The notes under the pieces were generated by a model. That model had not been told where the DNA came from. It was given only the letters and a program-made list of their open reading frames with translations, and did not search any database. Position numbers and translations under genes: made by a program. Below, in pieces: positions 9,243 to 17,755 of a DNA stretch of 64,000 bases. The DNA is from Bacteroidota bacterium (lineage in GTDB: Bacteria > Bacteroidota > Rhodothermia > Balneolales > HLUCCA01): NCBI GenBank assembly GCA_020832235.1, contig JAFIEZ010000010.1:124001-188000 (forward strand), written 5' to 3'. Position 1 is the first letter of the stretch, and each line of letters begins with the position of its first letter.

Positions 9243-10085
9243 ATGAGTCAAATTGCCTATGATCCGGTAAAAGATCGTTTTGCCGGTTTAATTCGTCGTA
9301 GCAGAGTACTGCGCAGTATCTTTTATTCATTGTTAGACCTTTTCTTTTTAAGAAGCTGGTATGTGAGGGACGCTTTGCGAACCTGGTATGGGGAGGAGGT
9401 ACTGCAGATTGAGAAGTCGGATGCTCGTCTTTCTATACTCGATGCAGGAAGTGGCTTTGGTCAATATGATCGCTTCATGCTTCATGCATTTCCCGGTGCC
9501 CGTATACACGCTGTTGACGTCAAGGAAGATTATTTGAGTGATTGTGAGTACTTTTTCAAAAAAGACATCGAAGAGGGGTTCATTCGGTTCCGGAAAATGG
9601 ACTTGCTTGAGCCAAAATTCAAGAAGTCATATCATATGATTTTGTGTGTGGATGTTCTTGAGCATATAGAGGAAGACGTGAAAGTAATGCGTAACCTCCA
9701 AAAAGCGATGAAAAAGGGGGGGTACTTTCTTATGCACTCACCTTCCCATCTAGCGGAAGATGATGCTGACGGAGATGAAAGCTTTGTAGGAGAGCATGCA
9801 AGAGCAGGATATAGTAAAGAAGAGCTGGAGGAGAAGATGCGTGCGGCCGGTCTTGAGCCGGTACGTCTCAGGTATACCTATGGAAGGTATGGCCATGCCG
9901 CCTGGGTTATGCTTATCAAGTGGCCAATGCTTTGGTTAACCCGATTTGGATTTGCGATGGCGCTGGTACTTCCGTTCTGGTATTTGTTGACGCTTATCCC
10001 GGGTTTGTTATTGATGAGACTGGATATGCTTGGAGACAACCCTGAAGGTACCGGTATTCTCGGTCTTGCACGAAAAGTAGGATGA
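9243..10085 (+). CDS. SAM-dependent class I methyltransferase with C-terminal membrane segment
   Basis: A 280-residue protein with a class I Rossmann methyltransferase fold: the SAM-binding motif I is LSILDAGSGFGQYDRF near residue 62, the acidic loop is IHAVDVKEDY, and motif IV is MILCVDVLEHIEEDV near residue 136. A hydrophobic stretch near residues 225-260 (FAMALVLPFWYLLTLIPGLLLM) suggests membrane attachment. The substrate is unknown. The neighbouring GT2 enzyme on the same strand suggests a lipid or glycolipid intermediate, by inference only. The gene ends about 80 bases before the hairpin that precedes the convergent tRNA cluster. Confidence 0.8.
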   Translation: MSQIAYDPVKDRFAGLIRRSRVLRSIFYSLLDLFFLRSWYVRDALRTWYGEEVLQIEKSDARLSILDAGSGFGQYDRFMLHAFPGARIHAVDVKEDYLSDCEYFFKKDIEEGFIRFRKMDLLEPKFKKSYHMILCVDVLEHIEEDVKVMRNLQKAMKKGGYFLMHSPSHLAEDDADGDESFVGEHARAGYSKEELEEKMRAAGLEPVRLRYTYGRYGHAAWVMLIKWPMLWLTRFGFAMALVLPFWYLLTLIPGLLLMRLDMLGDNPEGTGILGLARKVG

Positions 10086-10162
10086 TTTAACAATCGGTAT
10101 AATTCTGCCTTGTTTTTAACTAAAACAGATCAGACGAAATACGTTCATGTAGTTTTAAAACG

Positions 10163-10197
10163 AAAAAAGCCTGACATGCATTGCATACCAGGCTTTT
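10163..10197 (-). terminator. Rho-independent terminator of the tRNA operon
   Basis: On the minus strand, AGCCTG, a 15-base loop and CAGGCT are followed by TTTTTT. It lies directly after the last tRNA-Glu gene. A short TTTT on the plus side suggests it may also stop transcription from the convergent methyltransferase gene. Confidence 0.8.
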
Positions 10198-10199
10198 CG

Positions 10200-10272
10200 T
10201 ACCGCGTACGGGATTCGAACCCGTGCTACCGCCGTGAAAGGGCGGCGTCCTAGGCCCCTAGACGAACGCGGC
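10200..10272 (-). tRNA. tRNA-Glu (UUC), copy 1
   Basis: 73 bases on the minus strand. The acceptor stem is GCCGCGT/ACGCGGT with discriminator A. The anticodon arm is CCGCC-CTTTCAC-GGCGG, giving anticodon TTC, and the T arm is CGGG-TTCGAAT-CCCG. It is the last gene of the six-tRNA cluster and is followed by the terminator. It differs from the second copy in the anticodon stem and D loop. Confidence 0.97.
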
Positions 10273-10291
10273 ATTAAATCTTGAAACAGTG

Positions 10292-10366
10292 GGAGCCTGA
10301 TGGGGATCGAACCCACGACCTCCAGGGCCACAACCTGGCACTCTAACCTACTGAGCTACAGGCTCC
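10292..10366 (-). tRNA. tRNA-His (GUG)
   Basis: 75 bases on the minus strand. The anticodon arm CCAGG-TTGTGGC-CCTGG gives anticodon GTG. The acceptor is eight base pairs (GGAGCCTG/CAGGCTCC), the extra G(-1):C73 pair being the identity element of histidine tRNA. It sits between the two tRNA-Glu genes. Confidence 0.96.
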
Positions 10367-10376
10367 GTGAGACATG

Positions 10377-10449
10377 TACCGCGTACGGGATTCGAACCCG
10401 TGCTAACGCCGTGAAAGGGCGCCGTCCTAGGCCTCTAGACGAACGCGGC
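10377..10449 (-). tRNA. tRNA-Glu (UUC), copy 2
   Basis: 73 bases on the minus strand with the same acceptor and T arm as copy 1 and anticodon TTC. The anticodon stem is GCGCC/GGCGT, so the first pair is a G:U in place of the C:G of copy 1, and one D-loop G is A. The fold is intact. Confidence 0.97.
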
Positions 10450-10476
10450 ATAGTTTCAAGAACAACGTGTGATGTG

Positions 10477-10547
10477 AGGCGACAGGCGGACTCGAACCGC
10501 CGTACGAGGTTTTGCAGACCTCTGCCTAGCCACTCGGCCATGTCGCC
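10477..10547 (-). tRNA. tRNA-Cys (GCA)
   Basis: 71 bases on the minus strand. The acceptor stem is GGCGACA/TGTCGCC with the U73 discriminator typical of cysteine tRNA, and the anticodon arm GAGGT-CTGCAAA-ACCTC gives anticodon GCA. Its synthetase, CysS, begins at the left edge of this window. Confidence 0.97.
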
Positions 10548-10560
10548 ATTTAATCTAAAG

Positions 10561-10634
10561 TACGCCCGACAGGGCTCGAACCTGTAACCTACTGCTTAGA
10601 AGGCAGTTGCTCTATCCAGTTGAGCTACGGGCGC
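10561..10634 (-). tRNA. tRNA-Arg (UCU)
   Basis: 74 bases on the minus strand. The acceptor stem is GCGCCCG/CGGGCGT, with a G:U first pair and discriminator A. The anticodon arm ACTGC-CTTCTAA-GCAGT gives anticodon TCT, which reads AGA and AGG. Confidence 0.97.
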
Positions 10635-10658
10635 TCAATATGGATAACGTTATGATTG

Positions 10659-10732
10659 TCGGGGCGACAGGATTTGAACCTGCGACCCTCTGCTCCCAAA
10701 GCAGATGCGCTACCGGGCTGCGCTACGCCCCG
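10659..10732 (-). tRNA. tRNA-Pro (UGG)
   Basis: 74 bases on the minus strand. The acceptor stem is CGGGGCG/CGCCCCG with discriminator A, and the anticodon arm TCTGC-TTTGGGA-GCAGA gives anticodon TGG. It is the first gene of the tRNA operon in the direction of transcription. Confidence 0.97.
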
Positions 10733-10805
10733 AATCTCGTTAAACGAAGTAAATCTCGACGGGCTGTGGCCTGTCGGCGTTATCCGTACTCTGATTAGAA
10801 CTCGT

Positions 10806-10819
10806 GCCGGTTAACCGGC
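10806..10819. repeat. 14-bp perfect palindrome upstream of the tRNA operon
   Basis: GCCGGTTAACCGGC is perfectly self-complementary. It lies between the candidate tRNA promoter and the first tRNA gene, about 75 bases upstream of tRNA-Pro. It could be an operator or a structured part of the leader; its function is unknown. Confidence 0.6.
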
Positions 10820-10900
10820 TAATCCGAAGTTCACATCAACTTCCGTTGTGTTTCAATGAATCAAAGAACAAAGCAAAATATTATTGCGTCAAGAATTGCT

Positions 10901-10929
10901 AAAATACGGAGCAAATCCACCGTTGTCAA
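10901..10929 (-). promoter_or_regulatory. Promoter of the tRNA operon
   Basis: On the minus strand a perfect TTGACA box is followed by exactly 17 bases and then TATTTT. Equivalently this is TTG-N20-TATTTTAG, close to the Bacteroidota form TAnnTTTG. It sits in the gap upstream of tRNA-Pro and points toward the cluster, giving a leader of roughly 160 bases. Confidence 0.5.
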
Positions 10930-10948
10930 CTTATAAATCAGGTTTGTA

Positions 10949-12094
10949 TTAATTTGTTAAGACCTCACGGAGTGCCTGTGCAAACCTGTTCCAGCTGAGT
11001 GTTTCTTTTAATTCGGCCACACCGACACGCATGCGTTCTCTGTGAGGTTTATTGAGCATAGCAACAATGGCATCCCTCAATTCCACTACATTTTCAGGCT
11101 CAGTTAATAATCCACTTTTACCGTGATTTACCTGCTCGGCAAGTCCGGCATGGTTACTGCAAATTACAGGGAGATGAAAGTTCAGAGCGTTAGATAGAAT
11201 TCCACTTTGGGAGGCTGTTCTGTAAGGCAAAACCATAACGTCGCTGCACTTCATATACAAAGCAGCTTCTGCATCATGTACAAACTCGTCACGAATGTGA
11301 ATAAATGGCTTATTGGCAGTATCTATTTTCGACAAAACGGTCTGTTTATCCATATAAAACTCACCTACAACGAAGAGCCTTAGTCCCAACGACTTCATAT
11401 CCAACCCATTCAGCGCGTCAATGAGTATGTCGAGCCCCTTGTAAGGGCGCACCAGACCGAAAAAAAGAAGTATCGTTTCATCTGATGTTGCGCCAAATTT
11501 CGAACGTATTTCGGTTACACTTTCCTCCGGATGTTCCTGCGTATATACCGGGTGAAATAGTTTGATCGGCTGCTGACGAACTCGCAGACTCGTGAACTCA
11601 TCTAGTGTCTGGCCTGACAATACAACGGGTATGTCGGTTTTCAAAAACAAGGACCTGGTGAGATAATGCTGCAGAGGAAATTTCTCATGAGGAATCACAT
11701 TGTGTAGCAACCCGGCTACTTTTATTGATGGATTCTTCTGTTTGAGGTAATGAATAATTCGCAACTGTACCGGACAAAAAAATGGATGCCAATGCGAATA
11801 CAGATATACGTCCGGGGCTTCATCCAGAATAGCGTTGGCGGCAACCTTCCAGTTCAGGGGGTTATATGCGTGAACGGTTTCTTTTATATCGGGTAAGGGC
11901 ATTTTCTCGTCAGTAAACTGAGTTTTGCCAGGGAAAACCAGAGGGGGATACAGTGCCGTGAAATTATGACCAGACAAGTGAACATCCTTCAAGTCCTGTA
12001 AACTTTCAAATACGTAGCGGCTAAATGTAGCTATACCTCCACGAAAGGGAGGGAATGGACTTTGAAATGCGATTTGCAAAGCTTTGGATTTCAT
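10949..12094 (-). CDS. Family 4 glycosyltransferase (GT-B fold)
   Basis: A retaining GT-B glycosyltransferase of about 381 residues. The N-terminal part carries QSPFPPFRGGIATFSRYV, a typical acceptor-side glycine-rich loop. The C-terminal part has LLFFGLVRPYKGLDILIDAL near the domain hinge and the donor-binding segment VMVLPYRTASQSGILSNAL, with the usual EX7E-like region replaced by SQSGILSNAL; NHGKSGLLTEPENVVEL follows. It probably builds a polysaccharide or glycolipid from a nucleotide sugar at the inner membrane. The ORF track starts at a TTG (12115); the ATG seven codons downstream, at 12094, gives the natural start MKSKALQIAF. It is a single gene after the clpC terminator, and no partner genes are seen. 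Confidence 0.86.
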   Translation of the reverse strand: MKSKALQIAFQSPFPPFRGGIATFSRYVFESLQDLKDVHLSGHNFTALYPPLVFPGKTQFTDEKMPLPDIKETVHAYNPLNWKVAANAILDEAPDVYLYSHWHPFFCPVQLRIIHYLKQKNPSIKVAGLLHNVIPHEKFPLQHYLTRSLFLKTDIPVVLSGQTLDEFTSLRVRQQPIKLFHPVYTQEHPEESVTEIRSKFGATSDETILLFFGLVRPYKGLDILIDALNGLDMKSLGLRLFVVGEFYMDKQTVLSKIDTANKPFIHIRDEFVHDAEAALYMKCSDVMVLPYRTASQSGILSNALNFHLPVICSNHAGLAEQVNHGKSGLLTEPENVVELRDAIVAMLNKPHRERMRVGVAELKETLSWNRFAQALREVLTN

Positions 12095-12201
12095 CGTGTC
12101 TGTGTTAATTTGCAAGCAAAATACTCAAACTCCTGAGATTCTGCCTTATCCTACCTGCGCCAATTCCGAAGCTTTGTACATGTGCAATTCACTATTTGTG
12201 C

Positions 12202-12240
12202 AAAAAAAAAGCCAGACAACACTTAAGGATTGTCTGGCTT
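12202..12240 (-). terminator. clpC terminator
   Basis: On the minus strand AAGCCAGACAA, a short loop and TTGTCTGGCTT are followed by a run of nine T. It is a strong intrinsic terminator starting about 25 bases after the clpC stop. Confidence 0.93.
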
Positions 12241-12263
12241 AAAAGAAATATTATCTGTGAGAG

Positions 12264-14807
12264 TTATTTGGTCTCCTCCGAAGTGGATTTGCCTTTACCG
12301 GCTTCTTCAACAGGTTCTTTCCACTCAAACATTAATCCGTCACGAGTGGTATTCATTTTAATTCTCACAACGGAACCCTCGGACTTCTCAGCACTGAGGA
12401 GTTCTTCTGCCAGCGGATCTTCAACATACTTTTGTATGGCACGTCGAAGCGGTCTGGCTCCATATTTCGGATCAAATCCCTTATCGGCTATGAAATCTTT
12501 GGCTCCCCGACTGATGTCTACCTCGTACCCAATATCTTTGATTCTTGAAAAGAGCTGATCCGACATATTGTCGATGATTTTCAGAATGTCTTCCTTTTCC
12601 AGTGGCTTGAATACGATAACATCATCTACTCGATTCAGGAACTCGGGATTAAATACCCGTCTGAGTGCATCCTGAATTACACTTTTCATTTTGACATAGT
12701 CAAAGGAAGTATCTGTTTGCGCGAAGCCAATGCCTTTACCCATGTTTTTGATGTCTCTTGCACCAATATTACTGGTCATGATAATGATGGTGTTTCGGAA
12801 ATCTACTTTCCTGCCGAGACTGTCGGTCAACACACCGTCATCGAGTACCTGTAACAAAAGATTGAAAACATCCGGGTGTGCTTTTTCAATTTCGTCGAGC
12901 AGTACAACACTGTACGGCTTTCGTCGCACTTTTTCTGTAAGGATGCCGCCTTCTTCATATCCTACGTAGCCCGGAGGCGCACCAACCAGCCGTGATACAG
13001 AGAATTTCTCCATATACTCGCTCATATCAATGCGAATAAGTGCGTCATCGGTATCAAAAAGATATTTCGACAGAATTTTGGCCAGCTCTGTTTTACCAAC
13101 ACCAGTTGGACCCAAGAAAATAAAGGAACCGATCGGTCTCTGCGGGTCTTTCAGACCGGCACGCGTTCGTTGTATGGCCTTACTGAGTTTAACGATAGCT
13201 TCATCCTGTCCGATTACCTTTCCAGATAATTCATCGGCCATACGAAGAAGCTTTTTACCCTCATTCTGGGCAATTTTTGTAACTGCGATGCCGGTCATCA
13301 TGGCAACAACTTTGGCTACGTCTTCCTCAGTTACATCAAAGACAATCTCTTCACTTTCTTTGTCCCACTCGGTTTGTGCCAACTCCAGGTCTTCAGTGAG
13401 GCGCTTTTCTTTATCGCGCAGTCTGGCAGCTTCCTCAAACCGCTGCCGCTTAACCATTGCGTTTTTTTCGGCACTGGTTTTTTCGATTTCCTCTTCCAGC
13501 TGAACGATATGTGGAGGTACGATAATATTAGACAAATGTACCCTGGCACCGGCTTCATCCAAAGCGTCAATAGCTTTGTCTGGCAGAAACCGATCGGTAA
13601 TATACCGGTCGGTTAGTTTAACACAAGCTTGAATGGCTTCCTCGCTGTAGCGAACACTATGATGCTTTTCGTATTTGTCTTTGGTACGGTTAAGAATTTC
13701 GATGGTCTCTTCTGGTGTCGTTGGATCCACCATTATTTTCTGAAACCTTCGCTCCAGTGCACCATCTTTTTCTATAAACTGGCGATATTCGTTGAGCGTG
13801 GTTGCTCCGATAGCCTGAACATCACCCCGGGCCAGAGCGGGTTTAAGCATGTTGGATGCATCCAGCGATCCGCTAGCCCCACCGGCACCCACAATAGTGT
13901 GAAGTTCATCAATGAAAAGAATTACATTGGGGGTCTTTTCCAGTTCGTTCATAACGGCTTTCATACGCTCTTCAAACTGCCCGCGATATTTGGTTCCAGC
14001 AACCAGTGCTGCCAGATCCAGCGCTACTACGCGCTTGTCGTAGAGTACTCGGGAAACTTTTCGCTTCACGATACGCAGAGCAAGCCCTTCTGCTATGGCC
14101 GTTTTTCCTACCCCGGGTTCGCCAATTAATACCGGGTTGTTTTTTTTGCGTCTGCTCAGAATTTGAGCAACGCGTTCAATTTCTTTTTCCCGGCCAACAA
14201 TAGGATCTAATTTGCCATCTTCGGCGAGTTTGGTTAGATCTCTGCCAAAATTATCGAGTACCGGTGTTTTTGTCTTGTCCATTTTTCGCTCCCTCGAACT
14301 GGATGAGGTTTTTGTACTGGTTTCAACATGAATGTCCGGATTGGACTGTGTTTCGGATGTCTCCCGAGCTTTACCACTGATAATTAGGTCGAGCTCTTCT
14401 CGTACACCGTCGTATGATACATTGAATTGCTGCAATATCTGGGCGGCAATATTTTCGTCGTCTCTGAGCAGGGATAGCAACAGGTGCTCAGTACCAATGG
14501 TGTCGCTTTTGTATAACTTTGCCTCGAGATAGGTGATTCGTAAAACTTTTTCAGCCTGCTTAGTTAATGGGATGTTTCCCACAGTAACGGCCCCGCCGGT
14601 TCCACGAACAGTGTCTTCAATATTTTTCTTAAGTTTTTGCAGATCGCAATTCAGATTGCGCAAAATTTTGATCGCAATACCATCTCCAAGCCGAATTATT
14701 CCAAGAATGAGATGTTCTGTGCCGATGTAATCATGACCCAGACGCAGTGCTTCTTCACGGCTGAATTGAATGACGTCCCGAACACGATTTGAGAAATTTC
14801 CTTCCAT
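12264..14807 (-). CDS. clpC: ATP-dependent Clp protease ATPase subunit ClpC
   Basis: An 847-residue Hsp100 unfoldase that feeds substrates to ClpP in the cytoplasm. The Clp N-domain repeats lie at residues 1-140 ([21 protein letters not shown]). AAA-1 has Walker A GEPGVGKT near 223 and Walker [16 protein letters not shown]. The UVR-like middle segment [18 protein letters not shown] near 440 separates ClpC from ClpA and ClpB. AAA-2 has Walker A GPTGVGKT near 563 and [20 protein letters not shown]. The tail is the D2-small domain ([20 protein letters not shown]). All catalytic motifs are intact and the length is normal. The gene stands alone between the gpmI terminator and its own terminator; no mcsA/mcsB or ctsR gene is adjacent, unlike in Firmicutes. 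Confidence 0.97.
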   Translation of the reverse strand: MEGNFSNRVRDVIQFSREEALRLGHDYIGTEHLILGIIRLGDGIAIKILRNLNCDLQKLKKNIEDTVRGTGGAVTVGNIPLTKQAEKVLRITYLEAKLYKSDTIGTEHLLLSLLRDDENIAAQILQQFNVSYDGVREELDLIISGKARETSETQSNPDIHVETSTKTSSSSRERKMDKTKTPVLDNFGRDLTKLAEDGKLDPIVGREKEIERVAQILSRRKKNNPVLIGEPGVGKTAIAEGLALRIVKRKVSRVLYDKRVVALDLAALVAGTKYRGQFEERMKAVMNELEKTPNVILFIDELHTIVGAGGASGSLDASNMLKPALARGDVQAIGATTLNEYRQFIEKDGALERRFQKIMVDPTTPEETIEILNRTKDKYEKHHSVRYSEEAIQACVKLTDRYITDRFLPDKAIDALDEAGARVHLSNIIVPPHIVQLEEEIEKTSAEKNAMVKRQRFEEAARLRDKEKRLTEDLELAQTEWDKESEEIVFDVTEEDVAKVVAMMTGIAVTKIAQNEGKKLLRMADELSGKVIGQDEAIVKLSKAIQRTRAGLKDPQRPIGSFIFLGPTGVGKTELAKILSKYLFDTDDALIRIDMSEYMEKFSVSRLVGAPPGYVGYEEGGILTEKVRRKPYSVVLLDEIEKAHPDVFNLLLQVLDDGVLTDSLGRKVDFRNTIIIMTSNIGARDIKNMGKGIGFAQTDTSFDYVKMKSVIQDALRRVFNPEFLNRVDDVIVFKPLEKEDILKIIDNMSDQLFSRIKDIGYEVDISRGAKDFIADKGFDPKYGARPLRRAIQKYVEDPLAEELLSAEKSEGSVVRIKMNTTRDGLMFEWKEPVEEAGKGKSTSEETK

Positions 14808-14867
14808 AGTTTAATTAGTCTCTGATAGTGGGAAGTGTGATGTTATTCACAGTAAATTTTCCTTCCT

Positions 14868-14900
14868 TAAAAATATCTGTGTGACTTTTTAGTATTACAA
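14868..14900 (-). promoter_or_regulatory. Possible clpC promoter (TTG-N22-TATTTTTA)
   Basis: On the minus strand TTG, 22 bases and TATTTTTA match the Bacteroidota pattern except for the last base. It lies about 60 bases upstream of the clpC ATG and downstream of the gpmI terminator. Confidence 0.35.
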
Positions 14901-14970
14901 CACATAAAACGCACAGATTACCCTATTAGTTCATGCTAATATGATAGTATAACGGCATGCGCTGTAAAAG

Positions 14971-15011
14971 CAAAAAAAAAGTCCACCCTGTGATTCAAGG
15001 CAGACTTTTTA
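14971..15011 (-). terminator. gpmI terminator
   Basis: On the minus strand AAAAGTCTGCC, a loop and GGTGGACTTTT (two wobble pairs in the stem) run into a T tract of nine. It starts about 25 bases after the gpmI stop and ends the rpsT-gpmI unit. Confidence 0.82.
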
Positions 15012-15035
15012 GATAACAGATGTTAAATCAATTAG

Positions 15036-16544
15036 TTATACGAGTGCTCGCCCTGTCATTTCTTTTGGTTGATCAATTTCCATGAGCTTCAGTAGGGTAG
15101 GAGCAACGTCTGCCAGAATCCCTGGTTCGGGTTTCAGGGCGGAGTTATTCGAAATCAATAGGAATGGAACTTTGGCAAGAGTGTGAGCCGTGTGTGCTGA
15201 GCCATCTTCTTGTATCATCACATCAGCATTACCATGGTCAGCTATAACAACTACGCTATATGAATGCTCTCGTGCTGTGGTTACGACTTCTTTCATACAG
15301 GCATCGACCGCCTCAACAGCTTTGGCAGCGGCGTCAATGTCGCCGGTATGGCCCACCATGTCGGGATTCGCAAAGTTTAGCACAACCAGATCGTATTGCT
15401 CTGTTTTTAAAGCTTCCACAAGTTTTTCGGTTACTTCCGGAGCACTCATTTCTGGCTGTAAATCGTAGGTTGCTACTTTTGGTGAGGCTACCAGAATTCG
15501 GTCTTCACCCTCATTAGGCTTTTCATCGCCACCATTGAAAAAGTAGGTAACGTGCGGATATTTTTCGGTCTCTGCTATACGCAGTTGCTTTTTGCCAGCT
15601 TTGGCTACAACTTCACCAAGTGTATTCACCATAGATACAGGTTTAAAAACCACTTCCGCCTGTGTGAATCGCTCGTCGTATTGGGTAAACGTGTAGTAAT
15701 GTATATGCAGTGGCTTTCGCTCGAATCCATCGAAGGGATCTGCTGTTAAAGCTGAGGTGATTTCACGCGCACGGTCTCCCCTGAAATTGAAGAATAAAAG
15801 TGTATCTCCGTCTTTAATACGTGACGCTGATGGGTTACCCAGTACGTGTGGATTGATGAATTCATCCGTAATCCCTTCACTGTAGGAGTTTAAAAAAACA
15901 GTTTCAGAATCTGCTGCATGAGATCCCTCTCCATGTACAAGAAGCTGATAGGCTTTTTCAACACGCTCCCACCGATTATCGCGATCCATGGCATAATAAC
16001 GGCCAATTATTGAAGCCAGCTCCCCGACACCAATTTCCGCTGCTCTTTTTTTAAAGGCACGTGCATATTCCACACCAGAGTGCGGTTTGGTATCACGGCC
16101 ATCTGTGAAAGCATGTACATATACAGATGGAATGTCATTGCGTTTGCAAAGCTCAAGCAGGGCATACAAATGATCAATATGCGAGTGTACCCCACCGTCC
16201 GAGAATAACCCCATCAAATGAAGTCGACCGGTCTTTTTAGCATCAGATACAGCTTTTAGCAGTGATGGGTTCGAGAAAAAAGCCTCTTCACGAATGTCTT
16301 TGTTAATTCGAGAGAGCTCCTGCCATACAATTCTGCCTGCACCTATATTAAGATGTCCGACCTCAGAATTGCCAAACTGACCATCGGGGAGCCCTACTGA
16401 CTCCCCTTCGGCGGTAAGATAAGAGTGCGGATACTCCGCAAAAATCGAATCTAAAAATGGCTTGTTGGCTTTTTCAATTGCACTTACTGATGCGTCTTCG
16501 GAAATCCCGTAACCATCAAGGATTACGAGTAGAGCCCTTGCCAT
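15036..16544 (-). CDS. gpmI: 2,3-bisphosphoglycerate-independent phosphoglycerate mutase
   Basis: A 502-residue cytoplasmic glycolytic enzyme that interconverts 3- and 2-phosphoglycerate through a phosphoserine intermediate with two manganese ions. The N-terminal metal ligand is in ALLVILDGYG. The catalytic Ser is residue 60 in DGQFGNSEVGHLNIGAGR. YVHAFTDGRDTKP and GRYYAMDRDNRWERV form the phosphotransferase domain. The C-terminal metal ligands are in NFANPDMVGHTGDID and VVIADHGNADVM. The length fits the family. It starts 12 bases after the rpsT stop and is very likely co-transcribed with it. Confidence 0.97.
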   Translation of the reverse strand: MARALLVILDGYGISEDASVSAIEKANKPFLDSIFAEYPHSYLTAEGESVGLPDGQFGNSEVGHLNIGAGRIVWQELSRINKDIREEAFFSNPSLLKAVSDAKKTGRLHLMGLFSDGGVHSHIDHLYALLELCKRNDIPSVYVHAFTDGRDTKPHSGVEYARAFKKRAAEIGVGELASIIGRYYAMDRDNRWERVEKAYQLLVHGEGSHAADSETVFLNSYSEGITDEFINPHVLGNPSASRIKDGDTLLFFNFRGDRAREITSALTADPFDGFERKPLHIHYYTFTQYDERFTQAEVVFKPVSMVNTLGEVVAKAGKKQLRIAETEKYPHVTYFFNGGDEKPNEGEDRILVASPKVATYDLQPEMSAPEVTEKLVEALKTEQYDLVVLNFANPDMVGHTGDIDAAAKAVEAVDACMKEVVTTAREHSYSVVVIADHGNADVMIQEDGSAHTAHTLAKVPFLLISNNSALKPEPGILADVAPTLLKLMEIDQPKEMTGRALV

Positions 16545-16556
16545 AATAGATAAGAT

Positions 16557-16808
16557 TTAGAGATTGTTAACGAACTTAACCAATGCAGACTTTTTGTTTG
16601 CTGCATTATTCTTGTGGATGATGCCCTTTACGGCCATACGATCCAGGTAGGAAACAGCTGCTGCAAGATTCTTTTCAGCAGTTTCTTTGTCAGCTGCTTT
16701 TTCTACATTCTTAACCAATGTTCGCATTTTCGCGCGAAGCGCACGGTTATGAATACGTCTTTTAATGTCCTGTCGAACGCGTTTTACGGAAGATTTGTGC
16801 TGTGGCAT
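16557..16808 (-). CDS. rpsT: 30S ribosomal protein S20
   Basis: An 83-residue highly basic protein that binds 16S rRNA early in 30S assembly. The N-terminal MPQHKSSVKRVRQDIKRRIHNRALRAK and the C-terminal GIIHKNNAANKKSALVKFVNN are the S20 hallmarks. It is divergent from cmk across a 151-base gap that holds a promoter-like sequence for each, and upstream of gpmI by 12 bases. No Shine-Dalgarno is seen ahead of the ATG. Confidence 0.97.
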   Translation of the reverse strand: MPQHKSSVKRVRQDIKRRIHNRALRAKMRTLVKNVEKAADKETAEKNLAAAVSYLDRMAVKGIIHKNNAANKKSALVKFVNNL

Positions 16809-16854
16809 ATCAGTTTAGATACCGTTTGTGCAATGTGTAAAATTTTCAAGACTA

Positions 16855-16885
16855 CAAAAATAAAGCATCCTGCACCCATAAACAA
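16855..16885 (-). promoter_or_regulatory. rpsT-gpmI promoter (TTG-N20-TATTTTTG)
   Basis: On the minus strand TTG, exactly 20 bases and TATTTTTG, a perfect match to the Bacteroidota -7 element TAnnTTTG. It lies about 45 bases upstream of the rpsT ATG. Confidence 0.5.
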
Positions 16886-16893
16886 GAAAATAT

Positions 16894-16923
16894 TTGATAA
16901 TAAGGGGGATAAGTTCTAATTTG
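16894..16923 (+). promoter_or_regulatory. Possible cmk promoter (TTG-N20-TAATTTG)
   Basis: TTG, 20 bases and TAATTTG, one base shorter than the TAnnTTTG consensus, about 37 bases upstream of the cmk ATG. The spacing equals that of the divergent rpsT promoter next to it. Confidence 0.38.
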
Positions 16924-16959
16924 TGAAACTCTGATTCTGAATAATTTTTGCATTACACT

Positions 16960-17607
16960 ATGATAGTAGTTATTGATGGTCCTGCAGGATCGGGTAAAAG
17001 TTCAACTGCGAGGGCTGTTGCCGAACGAACCGGCTTTACTTTCCTGGATTCCGGAGCGTTTTACAGGGCAATAACATTATTATACTTGCGAAATCATAAG
17101 AATCAGGAATTGTTCTTTGACCAAATGAAATCTTGTGATTTGCAGGTAGAATTCAACGATGGACGGTTTAGTATCCGCTTAAACGGAGAAACAGTTACAG
17201 AACTCATCAGAGACAAAGAAGTCTCTGCAAATGTCAGTACGGTTGCCGCCATGCCTCAGGCTCGTGAATTTGTGAATACACACCTTCGCGAATTTGTTAA
17301 GGATGGCAGTTTTATTGCCGACGGACGCGATCTTGGAACGGCCGTTTTTCCTGATGCCGACCTGAAATTTTTTTTTGATGCCAGTGTTGAGAAACGCGCT
17401 GAAAGACGACTCAATGAAATGTTGCTAAACGGTCAACAAACAGACCTGGAAGCAGTTAAACTGAACATCAGAGAACGCGACCATATTGATTCAACCCGAA
17501 AGGTGGCTCCTCTGCGTAAAGCGGATGATGCCATTGTGGTAGATACAGGATTGCTCACACTTGAAGAACAAATTCAATTCGTCATCAATACGGTTAAAGG
17601 TCGTTGA
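16960..17607 (+). CDS. cmk: Cytidylate kinase
   Basis: A 215-residue cytoplasmic enzyme that phosphorylates CMP and dCMP with ATP. The P-loop is VVIDGPAGSGKSSTARAVA at residues 3-21. Substrate-binding segments are FLDSGAFYRAITLLYLR and FIADGRDLGTAVFPDADLKFFFDA, and the LID region is ERRLNEML. The ORF track begins at a TTG four codons upstream (16948), but the ATG at 16960 places the P-loop at the normal distance from the start. It precedes rpsA by 148 bases, the cmk-rpsA pairing seen in many bacteria. Confidence 0.96.
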   Translation: MIVVIDGPAGSGKSSTARAVAERTGFTFLDSGAFYRAITLLYLRNHKNQELFFDQMKSCDLQVEFNDGRFSIRLNGETVTELIRDKEVSANVSTVAAMPQAREFVNTHLREFVKDGSFIADGRDLGTAVFPDADLKFFFDASVEKRAERRLNEMLLNGQQTDLEAVKLNIRERDHIDSTRKVAPLRKADDAIVVDTGLLTLEEQIQFVINTVKGR

Positions 17608-17755
17608 AACGGCATTTAACCGGGCTGATGCCCAAAACAGAATCAACACAATGTCTGCAGACAGCACCCGTTGTGTAAACAAACTACCCATAACTCTAAT
17701 CCCCTGATTACAGTCTTGTACTGCACAGGCGGCTAACAATAACAGGTTACAATAC

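Noticed and set aside
10300-10587. 95-codon plus-strand ORF over the tRNA genes (and a 61-codon minus-strand ORF there)
   Set aside because: The DNA is fully accounted for by tRNA-His, tRNA-Glu, tRNA-Cys and tRNA-Arg; translated tRNA arms are a known source of spurious ORFs (MGIEPTTSRA-type).
13030-13503. 157-codon plus-strand ORF opposite clpC
   Set aside because: Ser-rich antisense translation of a conserved AAA protein; no supporting features.
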